Shown here: positions 35,435 through 47,115 of the stretch, in pieces
Layout: the number at the start of each line of letters is the position of its first letter
Numbering within the stretch: the first letter of the stretch is position 1
Source of the DNA: Ochotona curzoniae
Taxonomy: Eukaryota > Chordata > Mammalia > Lagomorpha > Ochotonidae
NCBI RefSeq assembly: GCF_017591425.1
Contig: NW_024467119.1
Coordinates: 26,137,001-26,201,000 of the forward strand
Direction: 5' to 3'
DNA length: 64,000 nucleotides
The notes under the pieces: generated by a model
Database searches by the model: none
The model's input: the letters and a program-made list of their open reading frames with translations, nothing else
Told to the model about the DNA's origin: nothing
Position numbers and translations under genes: made by a program

Positions 35435-35712
35435 TTATATTTAAAAGGCAAAGAAACAGAGACTAACTAATCTAGGCTTATTCCCCAGATGCCTTCAACA
35501 GCCAAAGCTGGGAAAAGCTGAAGTCAGGAGCTTAGAGTTCAATATGTCCCCAGTTACAGGTACCCAAGGACTTGATCCACAACCTGCTGCCTCCCAGACT
35601 GCACATCAGCAGAAAGCTAGAATTTGAAACAGATTTGTGACTCAAATCCAAGGATTTGATATGGGATGGGAGCATCCTAAGCAGTCTTAACTGCTGTGCC
35701 AAGTGTCTACCT
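35435..35712 (-). repeat. CSINE, old
   Basis: 'atatttaaaaggcaaagaaacag' start, reverse body, 'gtcttaactgctgtgccaag' head end. Confidence 0.82.
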
Positions 35713-35774
35713 GTGAACATGAACATGTTTAAAGCCCATTAGCCTAACGATAATTACCAACATCTCCTTTCTAA

Positions 35775-35910
35775 AGGGGCAGTTAGCCTGGCAGTTAAGT
35801 ATCTCATGTCACATTTCAAAGCACCTGGGTGCAATCCTTAGATCTGGTTCAAATCTCCAGCCTCCTGCTAATACAGGACCTAGGATGCAGTGGTGATAGC
35901 GCATGTAATT
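35775..35910 (+). repeat. CSINE 5' half, old
   Basis: 'ggggcagttagcctggcagttaag' head to 'acaggacctaggatgcagtgg'. Interrupted by an inverted copy. Confidence 0.7.
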
Positions 35911-35914
35911 GAAC

Positions 35915-36178
35915 TTCTCTTTTTTATTTCAAATATTGATTCGACAGGTGTAACACAGAGAGACAGAGTTCCCATCTGCTACTTCACTTCACAAACGCAT
36001 GCAATAGCCAGGGATGAGATAGGCCAAAGCCAGGGACCTGAACTCAGTCCAGCACTCCTACATGGTTGGCAAAGACTCCAGCATATGAGCCATCACTGCT
36101 GCCTCTCAGGAACTGCATTAGCAGGAAGTTGCAATCAGTGAACAAAGGCAGGCACCAAACCCAAGTGATGTGGGATGC
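35915..36178 (-). repeat. CSINE, old
   Basis: 'ttttttatttcaaatattgattcg' start, 'acagagagacagag', reverse body to 'gatgtgggatgcgg'. Confidence 0.78.
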
Positions 36179-36382
36179 GGGCCGGCATCTTGGCTGCAAT
36201 GCCAAAATGCCTGCTCCAAGCAACTGGGTTCCCACAACCCACAGAGAAGATCTGGATTGCATTCTCAGCGCCCACTTTAGCCCCTGGCCCAAGACCACAC
36301 TTTGTGGGCTTCTGGGGAGTAAACCAACACATAAATATTCCCATCTCTCTGTTGCTCAAGTAAGTAAAATTGTAACAAAACA
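36179..36382 (+). repeat. CSINE, old, shortened
   Basis: 'gggccggcatcttggctgcaatgcc' head, reduced body and 'cccatctctctgttgctcaagtaagtaa' end. Confidence 0.7.
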
Positions 36383-36689
36383 TATTTCCTTTTATGTGCA
36401 CCACCATGGAGCAATTGTCTTCAAAGCGTAGATATTATTCCCATTTTTTAAGTTACACTGCTTCTTTACAAGCTTCAAATGTCACATAAGGGGGAAAACT
36501 GTCCCCCTGGGCTTTCCTCTTCTTTGCTTCTGGATTAGTAAGAGAAAAAATTTAGCAAGTGTGTGTATAAACTGTACCCTACCCCAGGCCAAATACTCTG
36601 GTTAAAGCAGACAAATATGACCCAGTGAGACGACACTGATGAACACCCTGAAGAGTAAAATTCAGGTAGTGTTTAGGTTCCACTGGCAA

Positions 36690-36725
36690 ATCGCATCTTA
36701 GCCTTTTGGCTAGATTCAAGTGTAG
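36690..36725 (+). pseudogene. Truncated U2 snRNA retropseudogene (5' 36 nt only)
   Basis: The sequence matches the 5' end of U2 snRNA (ATCGC..CTT..GCCTTTTGGCTA..GAT.CAAGTGTAG) with a few substitutions and one shifted base, then stops before the branch-site pairing region. It is flanked by near-perfect 16-bp direct repeats (36674-36689 and 36723-36738, two mismatches) that overlap its end by 3 nt. A 3'-truncated U2 5' end without poly(A) between target-site duplications is the known form of LINE-mobilised U2 pseudogenes. It cannot make a functional RNA. Confidence 0.8.
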
Positions 36726-36784
36726 GCTCCACTGGCTAGCAGTCCTGCCTAAACATTAGAGCGATTTGTTTTTTTAAAATTCAG

Positions 36785-37108
36785 TTAAGGAGTCTGGCAC
36801 AATACCTAGCAGCTAAAGTCCTCTCCTTGCATGCACAGGCATCCCATATGGGCGTCAGTTCTAATCCCAGCAGCCCTGCTTGCCATCCAGCTCCCTGCCT
36901 GTGGCCTAGGAAAGCAATGAAGGACGGCCCTGAGCCTTAGAGCCCTGTGCCTGTGTGGGAAATCCTGAGGAGGCTCCTGGCTTCAGATCGGTGCAGCTCC
37001 AGCCACTGCAGCCACTTGGGGGGGTAAATCGGCAGACAGATGATCTTCCTCTCTCTCCTCCTCCTATCAGATTTTCCAATAAAAATGAATAAATTTTTTT
37101 AAGTCAAA
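36785..37108 (+). repeat. CSINE, intact
   Basis: 'ggagtctggcacaatacctagcagctaaag' head, full body, CT stretch and tail. Confidence 0.92.
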
Positions 37109-37109
37109 G

Positions 37110-37218
37110 TTAACTGGATCAGAAGCAGAAGTGAAACTCAAACCAGGCCAGTTTTGATACGGGATGCAACTGTCCTAAGCAGAAGCTTAATCTGCTATAG
37201 CACAACACTGATCCCAGT
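37110..37218 (-). repeat. CSINE fragment (head side)
   Basis: 'agaagcagaagtgaaactcaaacc' to 'taatctgctatagcacaacactg' in reverse orientation. Confidence 0.65.
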
Positions 37219-37264
37219 TACCTAACACTTTACAGTACCACTTGTTAATAATGTACGATGCACA

Positions 37265-37385
37265 GCAATAACAAAGGCCAACCTTGGAGCAGGAGGTAAG
37301 GAGTGAACCAGTGTTTAGAAACTTTCTTGTCTGTCTGCACGTCCCCCATCATTGCTGCCTTGCAAATAAATATCTTAAAAAAAAA
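37265..37385 (+). repeat. CSINE 3' fragment
   Basis: 'ggaggtaaggagtgaaccagtg' to 'ttgctgccttgcaaataaatatctt' and an A-run. Confidence 0.6.
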
Positions 37386-37621
37386 ACAAAAAACCCTCTC
37401 ATAATCACCTGAGCCAACAGTTGGCAGAGGTCATGCGATTGAGCAATTTGCAGGCATTGCCAGATCCTGGATGCTTCAGAAGGATCTCCCTGGACAAAAA
37501 CTCTCCCTAACCAGTACTGACAAATGGAGTCCAGATTTGCACGTTGCTCCAGTGTTTTAAGAACATCACAAAGTTCAAAGTCTCTAGACCCTAACTAAAT
37601 AGAACAGCAATGAAATTAATA

Positions 37622-37825
37622 TTAAACACCAACTCCATGCTGCACATTCTTCAGGCTTTTAAAAATAAATACATGTAATCCTCATCATTATTATTTTACA
37701 GTTTGAGAGGACAAAAGTTTGGAGATATTAATAAATTGGGTGGCATTTACAGATCCAATGGTGCTACAGTTCAAATTCTGGTCTAATTTTTGAAGCAAAC
37801 TCTCTTGCCCTTGAACTTGGTTAGC
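37622..37825 (-). repeat. MIR SINE
   Basis: 'taaatacatgtaatcctcatcattattattttacagtttgagagg' then decayed core, reverse MIR order. Confidence 0.65.
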
Positions 37826-37940
37826 CTGCCTCTACAGGTGAAAATTAAGCTGTGGGTTCCAGTACAACTGTTCTCATTAGTCACTTCTCCAGGTGAGGAC
37901 AGAAAAAAAGAAAAATAACCACTACATCAAGAACTGTTCT

Positions 37941-38281
37941 GGGCCCGGCACGGAGGCCTAGCAGCTAAAGTCCTTGCCTTGCATGTGCCAGGATTCCATA
38001 TGGGTGCCAGTTCTGGTCCCGGCAGCTCCACTTCCCATCCAGCTCCCTGCTTGTGGCCTGGGAAAGCAGTTGAGGATGACCCAAAGCCTTGGGACCCTGC
38101 ACCCATGTGGGAGACCTAGAGGAAGTTCCTGGCTCCTGGCTTCAGATTGGCATAGCACCGGCTGTTGCAGTCACTTGAGGAGTAAATCCCTGGACAGAAG
38201 ATCTTTCTCTCCATTTCTCCTCCTCTCTATGTATCTGCCTTTCCAACAAAAATAAATAATAAATCTTTAAAAAAAAAAAAA
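37941..38281 (+). repeat. CSINE, outer member of a nested pair
   Basis: Preceded by aactgttc (37932-37939). The matching right-hand repeat lies beyond the next CSINE at 38638-38645, so the second copy landed in this one's poly(A)/duplication junction. Confidence 0.92.
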
Positions 38282-38284
38282 ACT

Positions 38285-38637
38285 GGGGCCCGGCGCGGTG
38301 GCGCAAGTGGTTAAGGTCCTCGCCTTGCACGCCCGGGATCCCATATGGGCGCTGGTTCTAATCCCGGCAGCCCCGCTTCCCTTCCAGCTCCCTGCCTGTG
38401 GCCTGGGAAAGCAGTCGAGGACAGCCCAAAGCTTTGGGAACCTGCACCCGCGTGGGAGACCCGGAAGAGGCTCCTGGCTTCGGATTGGCATAGTATCGGC
38501 CCGTTGCGCTCACTTGGGGAGTGAATCATCGGACGGAAGATCTTCCTCTCTGTCTCTCCTCTCTGTATATCCACCTTTCCAATGAAAAAATAATAAAAAT
38601 AAATCTTTAAAAAAAAATAAATTAATTAAAAAAAAAA
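38285..38637 (+). repeat. CSINE, young subfamily, nested in the preceding copy's tail
   Basis: Shares diagnostic sites with the copy at 10819 ('gcgcaagtgg', 'cttgcacgcccgggatc', 'ggcatagtatcggcccgttgcgctc'). It is rich in intact CpGs and younger than the copy it follows. Confidence 0.95.
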
Positions 38638-38645
38638 AACTGTTC

Positions 38646-40099
38646 CAAAGATGCTCCCATCTTCACATACTCCCTCTTTGGCAGTATCCTTCGAAAGCTA
38701 TTGAGGAACACATCCTTTTAAATACATTGTTTAGATAAGTATGATACTTGTATATTCACCACTCTCATCTCTGAAATACTCCCTCTTACTTGAAAGTCAG
38801 CACTTCCACTTTCAGATGAACGGCAATTTCATATCTCAGTCATCAAGTGCTCACTAGGGGAAAGTCAGTCTCTGCCGGATGTTGAAAGATAATCTAAAAT
38901 GAGAACTGCTACAACCCCTAACCGTCGAGAGGCTGATTTACTAACAGAGCCGTCACCTGACATCTGTGCAGTGCCGTGCAGACCACAAAGTGCTCGCTAA
39001 GACAGCACACATCATCTCTCCACCAGCGTAAAAACCACTGCAGAATGGAGTCAACACAGGCAGCTGCAGACAGGCATTGCTTAAGTTTTAAATGAATTCA
39101 TCTTATCTTTTTCCTGCCATATGGCTTACTGGTCAGTCTTATCTGACTTGATCCCCTGCTGAAATCTTCTGGCAGGACTCACAGCAGAGAAGACCACTTA
39201 ACCACAGACATCTGGTTAGGCTTCAGTTTCAAACCGGAGACACCCAGAGTTCCCCCACCTCCAGCCTCCAAGTTGAAGACCTGAGGTTCGAGGATGCGAA
39301 AAAAAAAAAAAAATTAATTTGTCTTCCCCAATTCCTTCATGAACTTTCATTTTCCTTTTTCTGTGAAATGTCAATTCATCAGGAGTTGTGAAAAAGCCAA
39401 GAAAGTAAGGTTTCCAAACACTGCACACCAAGGCTGGCTACAGTGCTCTAGAAATATCAGTAGCTTTATTTCTGAGGCACCTGAACTCAAACAAGCTGCC
39501 AGCCAGCATCTCCCACAGCCTCACCATTCGGATGCCAAAGGAGAGAGGCTGGAACATTCTCTTATCTGTAGTACAAAACATCTCAGCCATACGATGTCTT
39601 CTCCCCATCCACTATCCAGGGACTTGAATCTCTTTGCCAGCTGTGACCTCTGCTCCCACCTCTTAGAACTTAAATCTTAATCTTAAAACTTCTGTGGGAG
39701 ATAGACTCAGACAGTGATTACCAAACATTGGGAAAGTCAGTAAACACATTAGAATTCTTGGGTGCCCAGCACCTTGCAAACTGCACTCAGGTTTCAAAGG
39801 GCAGTCTCTGACCTCCAGTTTTTTTTAAATCTGGTTGGGCTTGGACCAGCTGTAAGGAGGAGCCAAATGAAAAAACAGCCAGAGATAAGTTGAGTACACA
39901 AGAGAGAGGAGTTTACTCAAGGTGGACCTTCAACTGCAGGGTACAATTTAGGTGGCAGTTTCCAAGTCTCAGTTCCACAAAACAGTAAATGATCTTTATG
40001 TTAATACCATACTTGAACACTCTAGTGTTGGTCCCAGTTTTGTTGAGCTGCAAAGCCTTTAACTACACAAAATAAAGTCCACTACTAACAACTGTCTTT
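38646..40099. other. Unique-looking non-coding sequence
   Basis: 1.45 kb without a recognised repeat. Frames up to 113 codons (39339-39680) lack domains. No convincing splice pair. Confidence 0.45.
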
Positions 40100-40110
40100 G
40101 GATTTCTTAG

Positions 40111-40827
40111 TTTTTTTTTTTTTTAATTGTTTCATTTTATGACAGTTTCATAGGCTCTGGGATTCCCCTAATCCCTCCTCCCATACTGAATTCCTCCATA
40201 TTGTTACAGTAGTACAGTTCATAACCATTCATGATTCCTTCATTGCGGGCATGGACCATGCAGAGTCTAATATCTTATCATCCAGATAAATTCAATAATT
40301 TCATTGGGAGACCATCCTTCCTCTAAAAATAGAGCTGGCAGAATATCATCCCCTCCAATGAAAAGCCACTACACAACTTCAACAACAGGAAGAAACATGG
40401 AAATTTACAACATCATGAAGTTAACTGATATGGTATTGAGTGACCAATATGTTAGAAAATACAAGTTCTTAGCCACATCCTGTAACTACTTCATTGACAT
40501 CTCAATTTTAGTTTTTATACAACCGGATGCTATAAACCCTAAAATGGTTACAGGGTACTATTCAGCTGTCTCGTGTCTATTTTCATTTTTATATTTAACA
40601 GCTTTTAGTATTCAAGCGTGATTTTTACTGAACTTCACAAATTTTAAGACAGTCCAAACATAAGCAGTCCGTCTCTCATTGATTATCGGTTCATTGGCTA
40701 CATCACAGTATCTTATTGCGTGTGATACAGGCTGTTTGACGGTGTAATGATGTTACAATTTACAGGTACTATTTTTAGGATTGACATCATTTCATCTTAA
40801 ATTAAGGCAATCATGTGGTATCTAACT
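40111..40827 (-). repeat. L1-type 3' UTR (family A), 5'-truncated, with target-site duplication
   Basis: Perfect 15-bp duplication ggatttcttagtttt at 40100-40114 and 40828-40842. On the minus strand the insert of about 710 bp ends 'ggaatcccagagcctatgaaactg.cataaaatg' and poly(A). It lacks any LINE coding frame, which fits a 3' UTR. It serves as the reference for the shorter copies at 22965 and 27658. Confidence 0.88.
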
Positions 40828-40884
40828 GGATTTCTTAGTTTTATAGAATGCTAAGATTCTGCCTTAAAACTGATCTGTCAAGGT

Positions 40885-41145
40885 GTTTTCAGCACAGTGG
40901 GCATCGTCCATCATATCATAATGGAGTCCTAGATACTCTGCTTTCAATGCAGCTTCCTCCTAATAAACATCTTGAGAGGCAGCAGAGAGCCTGCCACCCA
41001 CATGGGAAACCCAGATGAAGTTATTGGCCTAGTTTTAGCAATTGCCGGCATTTGGGTGGTGAACCAACAGATGGAAGATCTTTCTATCTCTACCTCTCTC
41101 TTCAAAAAAAAAAAAAAATAATAACAATAAACATTTAAAAACTCA
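40885..41145 (+). repeat. CSINE, old
   Basis: 'gtgttttcagcacagtgggc' head, body, 'gtggtgaaccaacagatggaagatc' and an A-run. Confidence 0.82.
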
Positions 41146-41269
41146 TCCCTCCCTACACTGCACGAAGAAGAAGTTTTTCTTACTTACAACATGGAATGGG
41201 AAAAGGAGAAGGGCCCGAGTCCTGTGAAAGAGGGCATATTTCTGCCTTTGATAATTCAAACATAACTAG

Positions 41270-41556
41270 GAGGCAGACATTTGGCACAGTGCTTAAGACC
41301 AGGCTCAGGATGCCTGCATTCCACAGTAGAGTGCCTGGGCTTGAATTCCCTGGCTCCAAGCCCCACTCCAGCTTTCTGCTAACGTGCACCCTAGGAGGCG
41401 TGGTGATGACACAAGTGGCAGTGTTCCTGCCACCCACATGTGAAACCGGGAGCGCATGCCTGGCTGCGTCCTAGGGGGTGGGGGAGTGAACTAATAGACA
41501 GCAGATCTCTCTACCTATTTCTGTCAGGTTTCTTAAAATAAATAAATAAATAATTA
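41270..41556 (+). repeat. CSINE, old
   Basis: 'aggcagacatttggcacagtgc' head, body and (AAAT)n tail. Confidence 0.82.
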
Positions 41557-42754
41557 TTTAAGTTGACAATTCAATGCTAAGAATTTTTTTCTTTAGCAGA
41601 TTTTTTTTTAAATTTAGGTGAACCCACTGCACTTCAATTCTCAATACAGTGGGCCCACTCTAGGATAGCAGATTTTTCTCAGTATTCGAGAATTGGGACT
41701 CTTCCTGGGTAAGCAAGGGTATCTGCTGCTAACCTGTAGCCTTAACAAAGATCTGCTCCAGTGTGAGCAGTCAAAATTCAAACACACTGCATCCCCCTGC
41801 TCACCACTACTAAACCCTGTTTTCTTTTAATTAAAAAAAAAAAAATGTAGAGGTCATCCCTCAGCTTTGTTTACAAGTAATGAGTCCAGCAGCCCCCATT
41901 TATCACCCCTGGAGATCCTTTTACACTTTGATGTGAAAAGAGTCAGGGCCCATTGTGATTTCAACCACTCCGACAGCAGTCCTTTTATTTGCAAACGAAG
42001 CTGTGGCTCCCAGTATGAAACAGCTGTCAGAAAGAAAAAAATTCATTGCCTTTTCTTCCAATCATTTATCGGAGACAGTAGAAGTAGGCTGGAGAAGTTG
42101 GCAGAGAAAACTTTCCCAGCACACCCTTAAATAGCATCCCTACCTTTTCTAGTCAGACAGCCCTTTCCCAAACCTTACTACGTATGCAAGGAAAATGGCT
42201 TCTTTGAAACCATCCCGTGTGGAGTCAGTTTCTCCCAAGGGACCTAACACTATTGATTGCTTACATTTTCCTATCCTAAGACAGCTCTACAGTTTCCTTC
42301 AGAGCTAGAAACACCGCAGCATCCTGACTTGCCTACAACACACCCCGCCATCCCAACAATGAGGTCAGAAGGAACTCCCTCCTCCCCCTTTCAGTATCTC
42401 ACATGAAAAAGAACTAATATTGCAGAAGTTAAGAATTTTCTGAGGTAGTGGTCAAAAGGAGGAAGCATGCAGCGCAACTGAGGGGATTTTTTATTTAAAT
42501 AAGCATTTAAATTAGAATTTACATATACATATTTTTAAAATGCACAGCTCACATAATGACTTTCCACAAAGTCAATGGGCCATTGTACCACCAGTCATAT
42601 CAAGACACAGACACCAGCAAACCAGAACTATGAAGCTAATTTAAGCAAAAACATCTATATTGACTCTAGCAAGTTTCAAGAGTTAAATTTCATTCCTCAG
42701 AACACGTGCAATGAAACCAGTCTTTCAACCTCAACGCATCTGAATTTGAACTTG
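41557..42754. other. Unique-looking non-coding sequence
   Basis: No repeat or gene identified. The 87-codon plus frame at 41867-42130 is not recognised and has no splice support. Confidence 0.45.
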
Positions 42755-42920
42755 AAGGCAAAAAATCCTGACTTAGAGAAGGATGTCCTGGGCACTGCAC
42801 ATGTGTAGCACAGTGTCCCTGGCTCTAGCCACTACACTGTGACAACCAGAAATCTCTCCAGCATTGCCAAATGTCCCCGAAGTGGCAGGAAGGGAACCAT
42901 ACCCAGCTGAGAACCACTGG
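42755..42920 (-). repeat. MER20-like hAT-Charlie element
   Basis: On the minus strand 'cagtggttctcagctggg', 'gggacatttggcaatgctgg', 'gattt.tggttgtcac' and 'gcagtgcccaggacatcc' follow the MER20 consensus order as remembered. In other mammals some MER20 copies act as enhancers; nothing here shows that. Confidence 0.8.
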
Positions 42921-43584
42921 TACATAGGAACAAATTAAACACACCAATGACAACCACACAAGGCAGAGTACACATTCCAGCGTGCCTCTCACCCTGTCAT
43001 TATCCTCACCTCACAAATAAGTAGGTTGAATGCTGCAGATTTGAGACTGAAAACACAAAGCTTCATATACTGGATGAACTTTGGTCAGCCCATAGCAGTC
43101 CAAAAGCAACTTTATAGATGTCTTAAAACAATCTGGCAAGTGTGGATAATGGTTAGGTTTCATATGGGTCCAAAATGTTAATCTTGTTAAATAAAAAAAT
43201 GCTCATTTTCTAAAAGATGCACATAAAGCACCCAGCAGTGACAAAATAGTTTCTATAATTCGCTTTAAAATAATTCCACAAAGGAGGAGGACAGATTTTT
43301 AAATTGTAATAGTATCTTGAAAGATGCTGTGTCTGAGAAAAGTGAATTTAAAAAATAAGTTAAACATCTTTTCTACTTCTATTAGTCTGAATATTTCCGT
43401 GGTAAAATTTTTACAGTAAAGAAGGAAGGAGCAAAGAGAACTGATGTCAGTTCTACACCAAAATTTAGGTTATTAGAGCAAATGAGTAGCAAGATAAATT
43501 CTTTACTGCTGCAATGTATGAGTATTTCTCTTTCTTACATTTAGACTCACTGTTCTTTCTCAAAAAGAGCTACTTGAGGAGAAG
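42921..43584. other. Non-coding stretch, possible decayed MIR at 42970-43050
   Basis: 'cctcacaaataagtaggttg' hints at reverse MIR. Otherwise nothing recognised. Confidence 0.35.
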
Positions 43585-43860
43585 GCATTTTGGCCAAGTG
43601 ATGAAGACACCTTAGATGATCTGGGTTCAACCTACGGCTCCACTGCCGTTTCCAGGTTCCTGTGTAAGCAGACCTGGAGACACAGTGGGGATGGCTCAAG
43701 TAGTTAAGTTCCTTCACAAATACAGGGAAACCTGGATTATATCATAAATCCTGAGGCCGACCTAGTCCTGCATGTTGTGGGTTTCTGGGGGCAAAGTGAA
43801 CAAGAGGAAGATCTTTCTCTCCAATTCCTGCCCCCAATAATATTTTTTAAAAGGAAATCT
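43585..43860 (+). repeat. CSINE, old
   Basis: 'aaggcattttggccaagtgatg' head, body, decayed tail. Confidence 0.78.
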
Positions 43861-43922
43861 TGAACCATGTCATGCTTTCAATACCTTTAGGAAGATTTCT
43901 TCATTTCACTGTGTCTATCAAC

Positions 43923-44254
43923 TTTTTTTTAAAGATTTACTTATTTTTATTGCAAAGTCAGATATGCAGAGAGGAGGAGAAACAGAAAGATCTTCCATCT
44001 TCCATCTGATGATTCACTCCCCAAGTGACCACAATGGTCAGAACTACACTGATCTAAAGCCAGGAGCCTCCTTGGGATTTCCCACATGGGTACAGGATCC
44101 CAAGGCTTTGGGCTGTCCTTGACTGCTTTCCCAGGCTACAAGCAGAAAGCTGGATGGGAAGCGGGACCACTGGGACTAGAACCAGAGCTCATATGGGATC
44201 CCAGTGCACCCACGGCGATGACCTTAGCCGCTAGGCAACCATGCCAGGCCCAAC
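43923..44254 (-). repeat. CSINE, intact
   Basis: 'tttttttaaagatttacttatttttattgc' start, full reverse body, 'aggcaaccatgccaggccc' end. Confidence 0.93.
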
Positions 44255-44406
44255 TGTATCTATTAACATCTCAACTAGGTAAATGTATACTATCTACTCA
44301 TGTTTTCAATTCTTCAAGGTACCAGAAACAGTGTCACTGCACTGCAGGCTGGGAAGAAGGTATCACGTGATAAAGACATCAGGACTTGCTGGTCAAAAGC
44401 AGAAAT

Positions 44407-44746
44407 GAGGACCCGGCGCAACAGTGTAGTGGTTAAAGTCCTCGACTTGAACACGCCAGGATCCCACATGGGAGCTGGTTCGTGTCCGAGCAGCCCTGTT
44501 TCCCATCCAGCTCCCTGCCTGTGGCCTGGGAAAGCAGTCAAGGATGGCCCAAGGCCTTGGGTTCCTGCATCCATGTGGGAAACCCAGAAGAAGCTCCTGG
44601 CTTCTGGCTTCGGACTGGCTCAACTCCAGCTGTTGTGGTCACTTGGGGAGTGAATCATCAGATGGAGGATCTTCCTCTCTCTCTCTCCTCCTCTCTATAT
44701 ATCTGCTTTCCAACCAAAATAAATAAATCACTTAAAAAAAAAAAAA
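44407..44746 (+). repeat. CSINE, intact with target-site duplication
   Basis: Perfect 12-bp duplication aaaagcagaaat at 44395-44406 and 44747-44758. Confidence 0.94.
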
Positions 44747-44944
44747 AAAAGCAGAAATAACCTGCTTAGTGCCTTCTGTGTAGAAAACTGACCAAAATCA
44801 ATCTACCTGCCCTAGCAAAACCTATCTTCTGGTAACATATTCAGAGACAAATTTCACTCCAACCCCATTTCCTCCACTAAAATGAGGCTGCTTTGCAAAC
44901 AAAAACAGCTGTTCCTTAGTTGGAGTTTAAAAAAAAAGAAAAAG

Positions 44945-45282
44945 TGGGTACCTGGCACAATGACCCAGTGGCTAAATCCTCACCTTGCATGTGCCAGGAT
45001 GCCATACGAGCACCTGTTCAAGTCCTGACTGCTCTACTTCCCATCCAGCTACCTGCTTGTGACCTGGAAAAGCAGTAGAGGATGGTCAAAAGCCTTGGAA
45101 TCCTGCACACATAGTGGAAACTTGCAAGAAGTTCTGGACTCCCAGCTTCAGATCAGCTCAGCTCCAGCCATTATGGCCACTTGGGGACTGAACCAGTGGA
45201 AAGAAGATCTTTCTCTCCATGTCTCCTTTTCTCTGTAAATATGACTTTACAATAAAAATAAATAAATCTTTATAAAAAATTT
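44945..45282 (+). repeat. CSINE, intact
   Basis: 'gggtacctggcacaatgacccagtggc' head to 'aataaaaataaataaatctttat' tail. Confidence 0.92.
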
Positions 45283-45479
45283 AGTAGCCCTTTAGGGCTG
45301 ATGTAACCCCGAGCAATTTTAGTTACTACCAATCTTAACTTGGACTAATTACCTAAAACAAAAAATGTCAACTCTCTGGACTAGAATCCAGTACGCAAAA
45401 GACACAGAATAAGTATGATTTCATTCTCATCCAATTCTCAGCATTAGAACAGTTTGGGGCTGGAGGCAAAGAGAAACAC

Positions 45480-45772
45480 CACACAGAAATGAATCGGGAG
45501 CCAACCGAGGCTGCCTGTGTCCCATATTGGCGCACCTGGTTGAAGTCTAGGCAACTGCAGGCTTGATTCAGCTTCCTATTAATACGCCTGGAAAGTTGCA
45601 GAAGACGACACACACCGTTTCCTGTCATCCACATGGAAGACTCAGATGCAGCTCCTGGAGTCCAGCTCCGACTGGCCCTACCCTAGCAATTGTGTGCATT
45701 TGGGGAGAATCTTCCTCTGTCTCTTCCTCTTGGTCACTCTGCCCCTCAAATAAATAAAGCTTCCAGAAAAAA
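45480..45772 (+). repeat. CSINE, old
   Basis: Decayed head, 'gcttgattcagcttcctattaatacgcc' body, 'tctgcccctcaaataaataaagc' tail. Confidence 0.85.
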
Positions 45773-45839
45773 AATATTCTAAAGATGACTTAAGTAATAG
45801 TATGGTCTAGGAGCGAGCAGTCTTCTCTTAATCATCTAC

Positions 45840-46290
45840 CTAAAAGAAAATGCACACATGTGACATTATTCATAACATGAAAACAGTGTACATAACCTAA
45901 ATGTACATTCACTGTTAAATGGTAAGCAAAGATGGTTTATCCAGAGAGGGCAATATTTGCTGATAAGAATGAACAAACCACACATACATGTAACAACATA
46001 AATAAACCTTAAGTGAATGAAACGAGTCACAAAACCAACCACACATTAGGTAATTGCATTTATATAAAATGTCCAAAAGATCGACAAGAGTATTAAGGAG
46101 ACTGTCACTTGGGGCTCAGGAATGAAAGTGGGATGAGCTGAATACAATTTAATCTACCAGAGAACCAAACCACTCTGAAATTGGATTGCAGTGACAGTGC
46201 AAAATTTAGTAAGTTTTCTAAAACAACTAAATTGCATACTTGAGAAATTATAGAAATTATACAATAAAGCTGCTGTTGTTTTAAAAGTTG
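45840..46290 (+). repeat. Old L1 3' UTR fragment
   Basis: 'gtgacattattcataacatg', 'gtcacaaaaccaaccaca', 'atttatataaaatgtccaaa' and 'tgagaaattatagaaattat' fit the 3' UTR of old L1 families. No coding frame. Confidence 0.65.
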
Positions 46291-46296
46291 ACAATG

Positions 46297-46606
46297 TCAG
46301 GCCAGTTTTGTGGCGTATCACGTAAGGGTGCCATCTGCAATGAATGCCAGCAGCCGATATGGGTGTCAGTCGGAATTCTGGTTGCTCCACTTAGGATCCA
46401 GCTCCTTGAAAATACACTGGCAAAGTGGCAAAGCATGTCCCAAGTGCTTGGGCACCTGTACCCATGTGGGAGGCTCAAAAAAGCTCCTGGCTTCAGTCTA
46501 GTTCATCCTTGGCCATTGTAGCCATTTGAGAACTGAACCAGTAGATGGAAGATCTATCTCCACCTCTCTCTCTCCGTAACTGTGCCTTTGAAATAAATCT
46601 TTAAGA
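46297..46606 (+). repeat. CSINE, old
   Basis: 'caggccagttttgtggcgtatc' head, body, CT region and 'ctttgaaataaatctttaag' tail. Confidence 0.88.
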
Positions 46607-46794
46607 ATTAGGAGAAGAAGAACATAATTCACTTGAAGAATAAGCATCATGCAGCAGCAGTTTTTTCCTTTTTTCTTTTTCTCATGTGAGTTAAGATAAT
46701 TCCACAGAAAATATAATTAAGTGTAAAACAGATCACGGTAAAACCTCTACACTTTGCATCACAGTTTTATTTTGAAATAAATACTTTTGGGAAA

Positions 46795-47115
46795 CCCAGC
46801 AGTAGCCTAATGACTAAAGTCCTCGCCTTGCACATACGCCAGGATCCCATATGGGTGCTAGTTCATACCCCGGCTGCTCCACTTCCCATCCAGCACCCTA
46901 CTTGTGGCCTGGGAAAGCAGTCAAGGCTGGCCCAAAGCCCTGGGACCCTGTACCCATGTGAGAGACAGGATGACGCTTCTGGCTCCTGGTTTCAGATTGG
47001 CTCACCTCTGGCCATTGTGGCCACTTGGGAAACAAACCATTGGATGGAAGATCTTTCTCCCTGTAAATGTGACTTTCCAATAAAAATAAACAAATCTTAG
47101 AAAAAAAAAAAAAAC
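46795..47115 (+). repeat. CSINE, intact
   Basis: 'acccagcagtagcctaatgactaaagtcc' head to A-run. Last SINE before the SINE-poor block. Confidence 0.92.
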
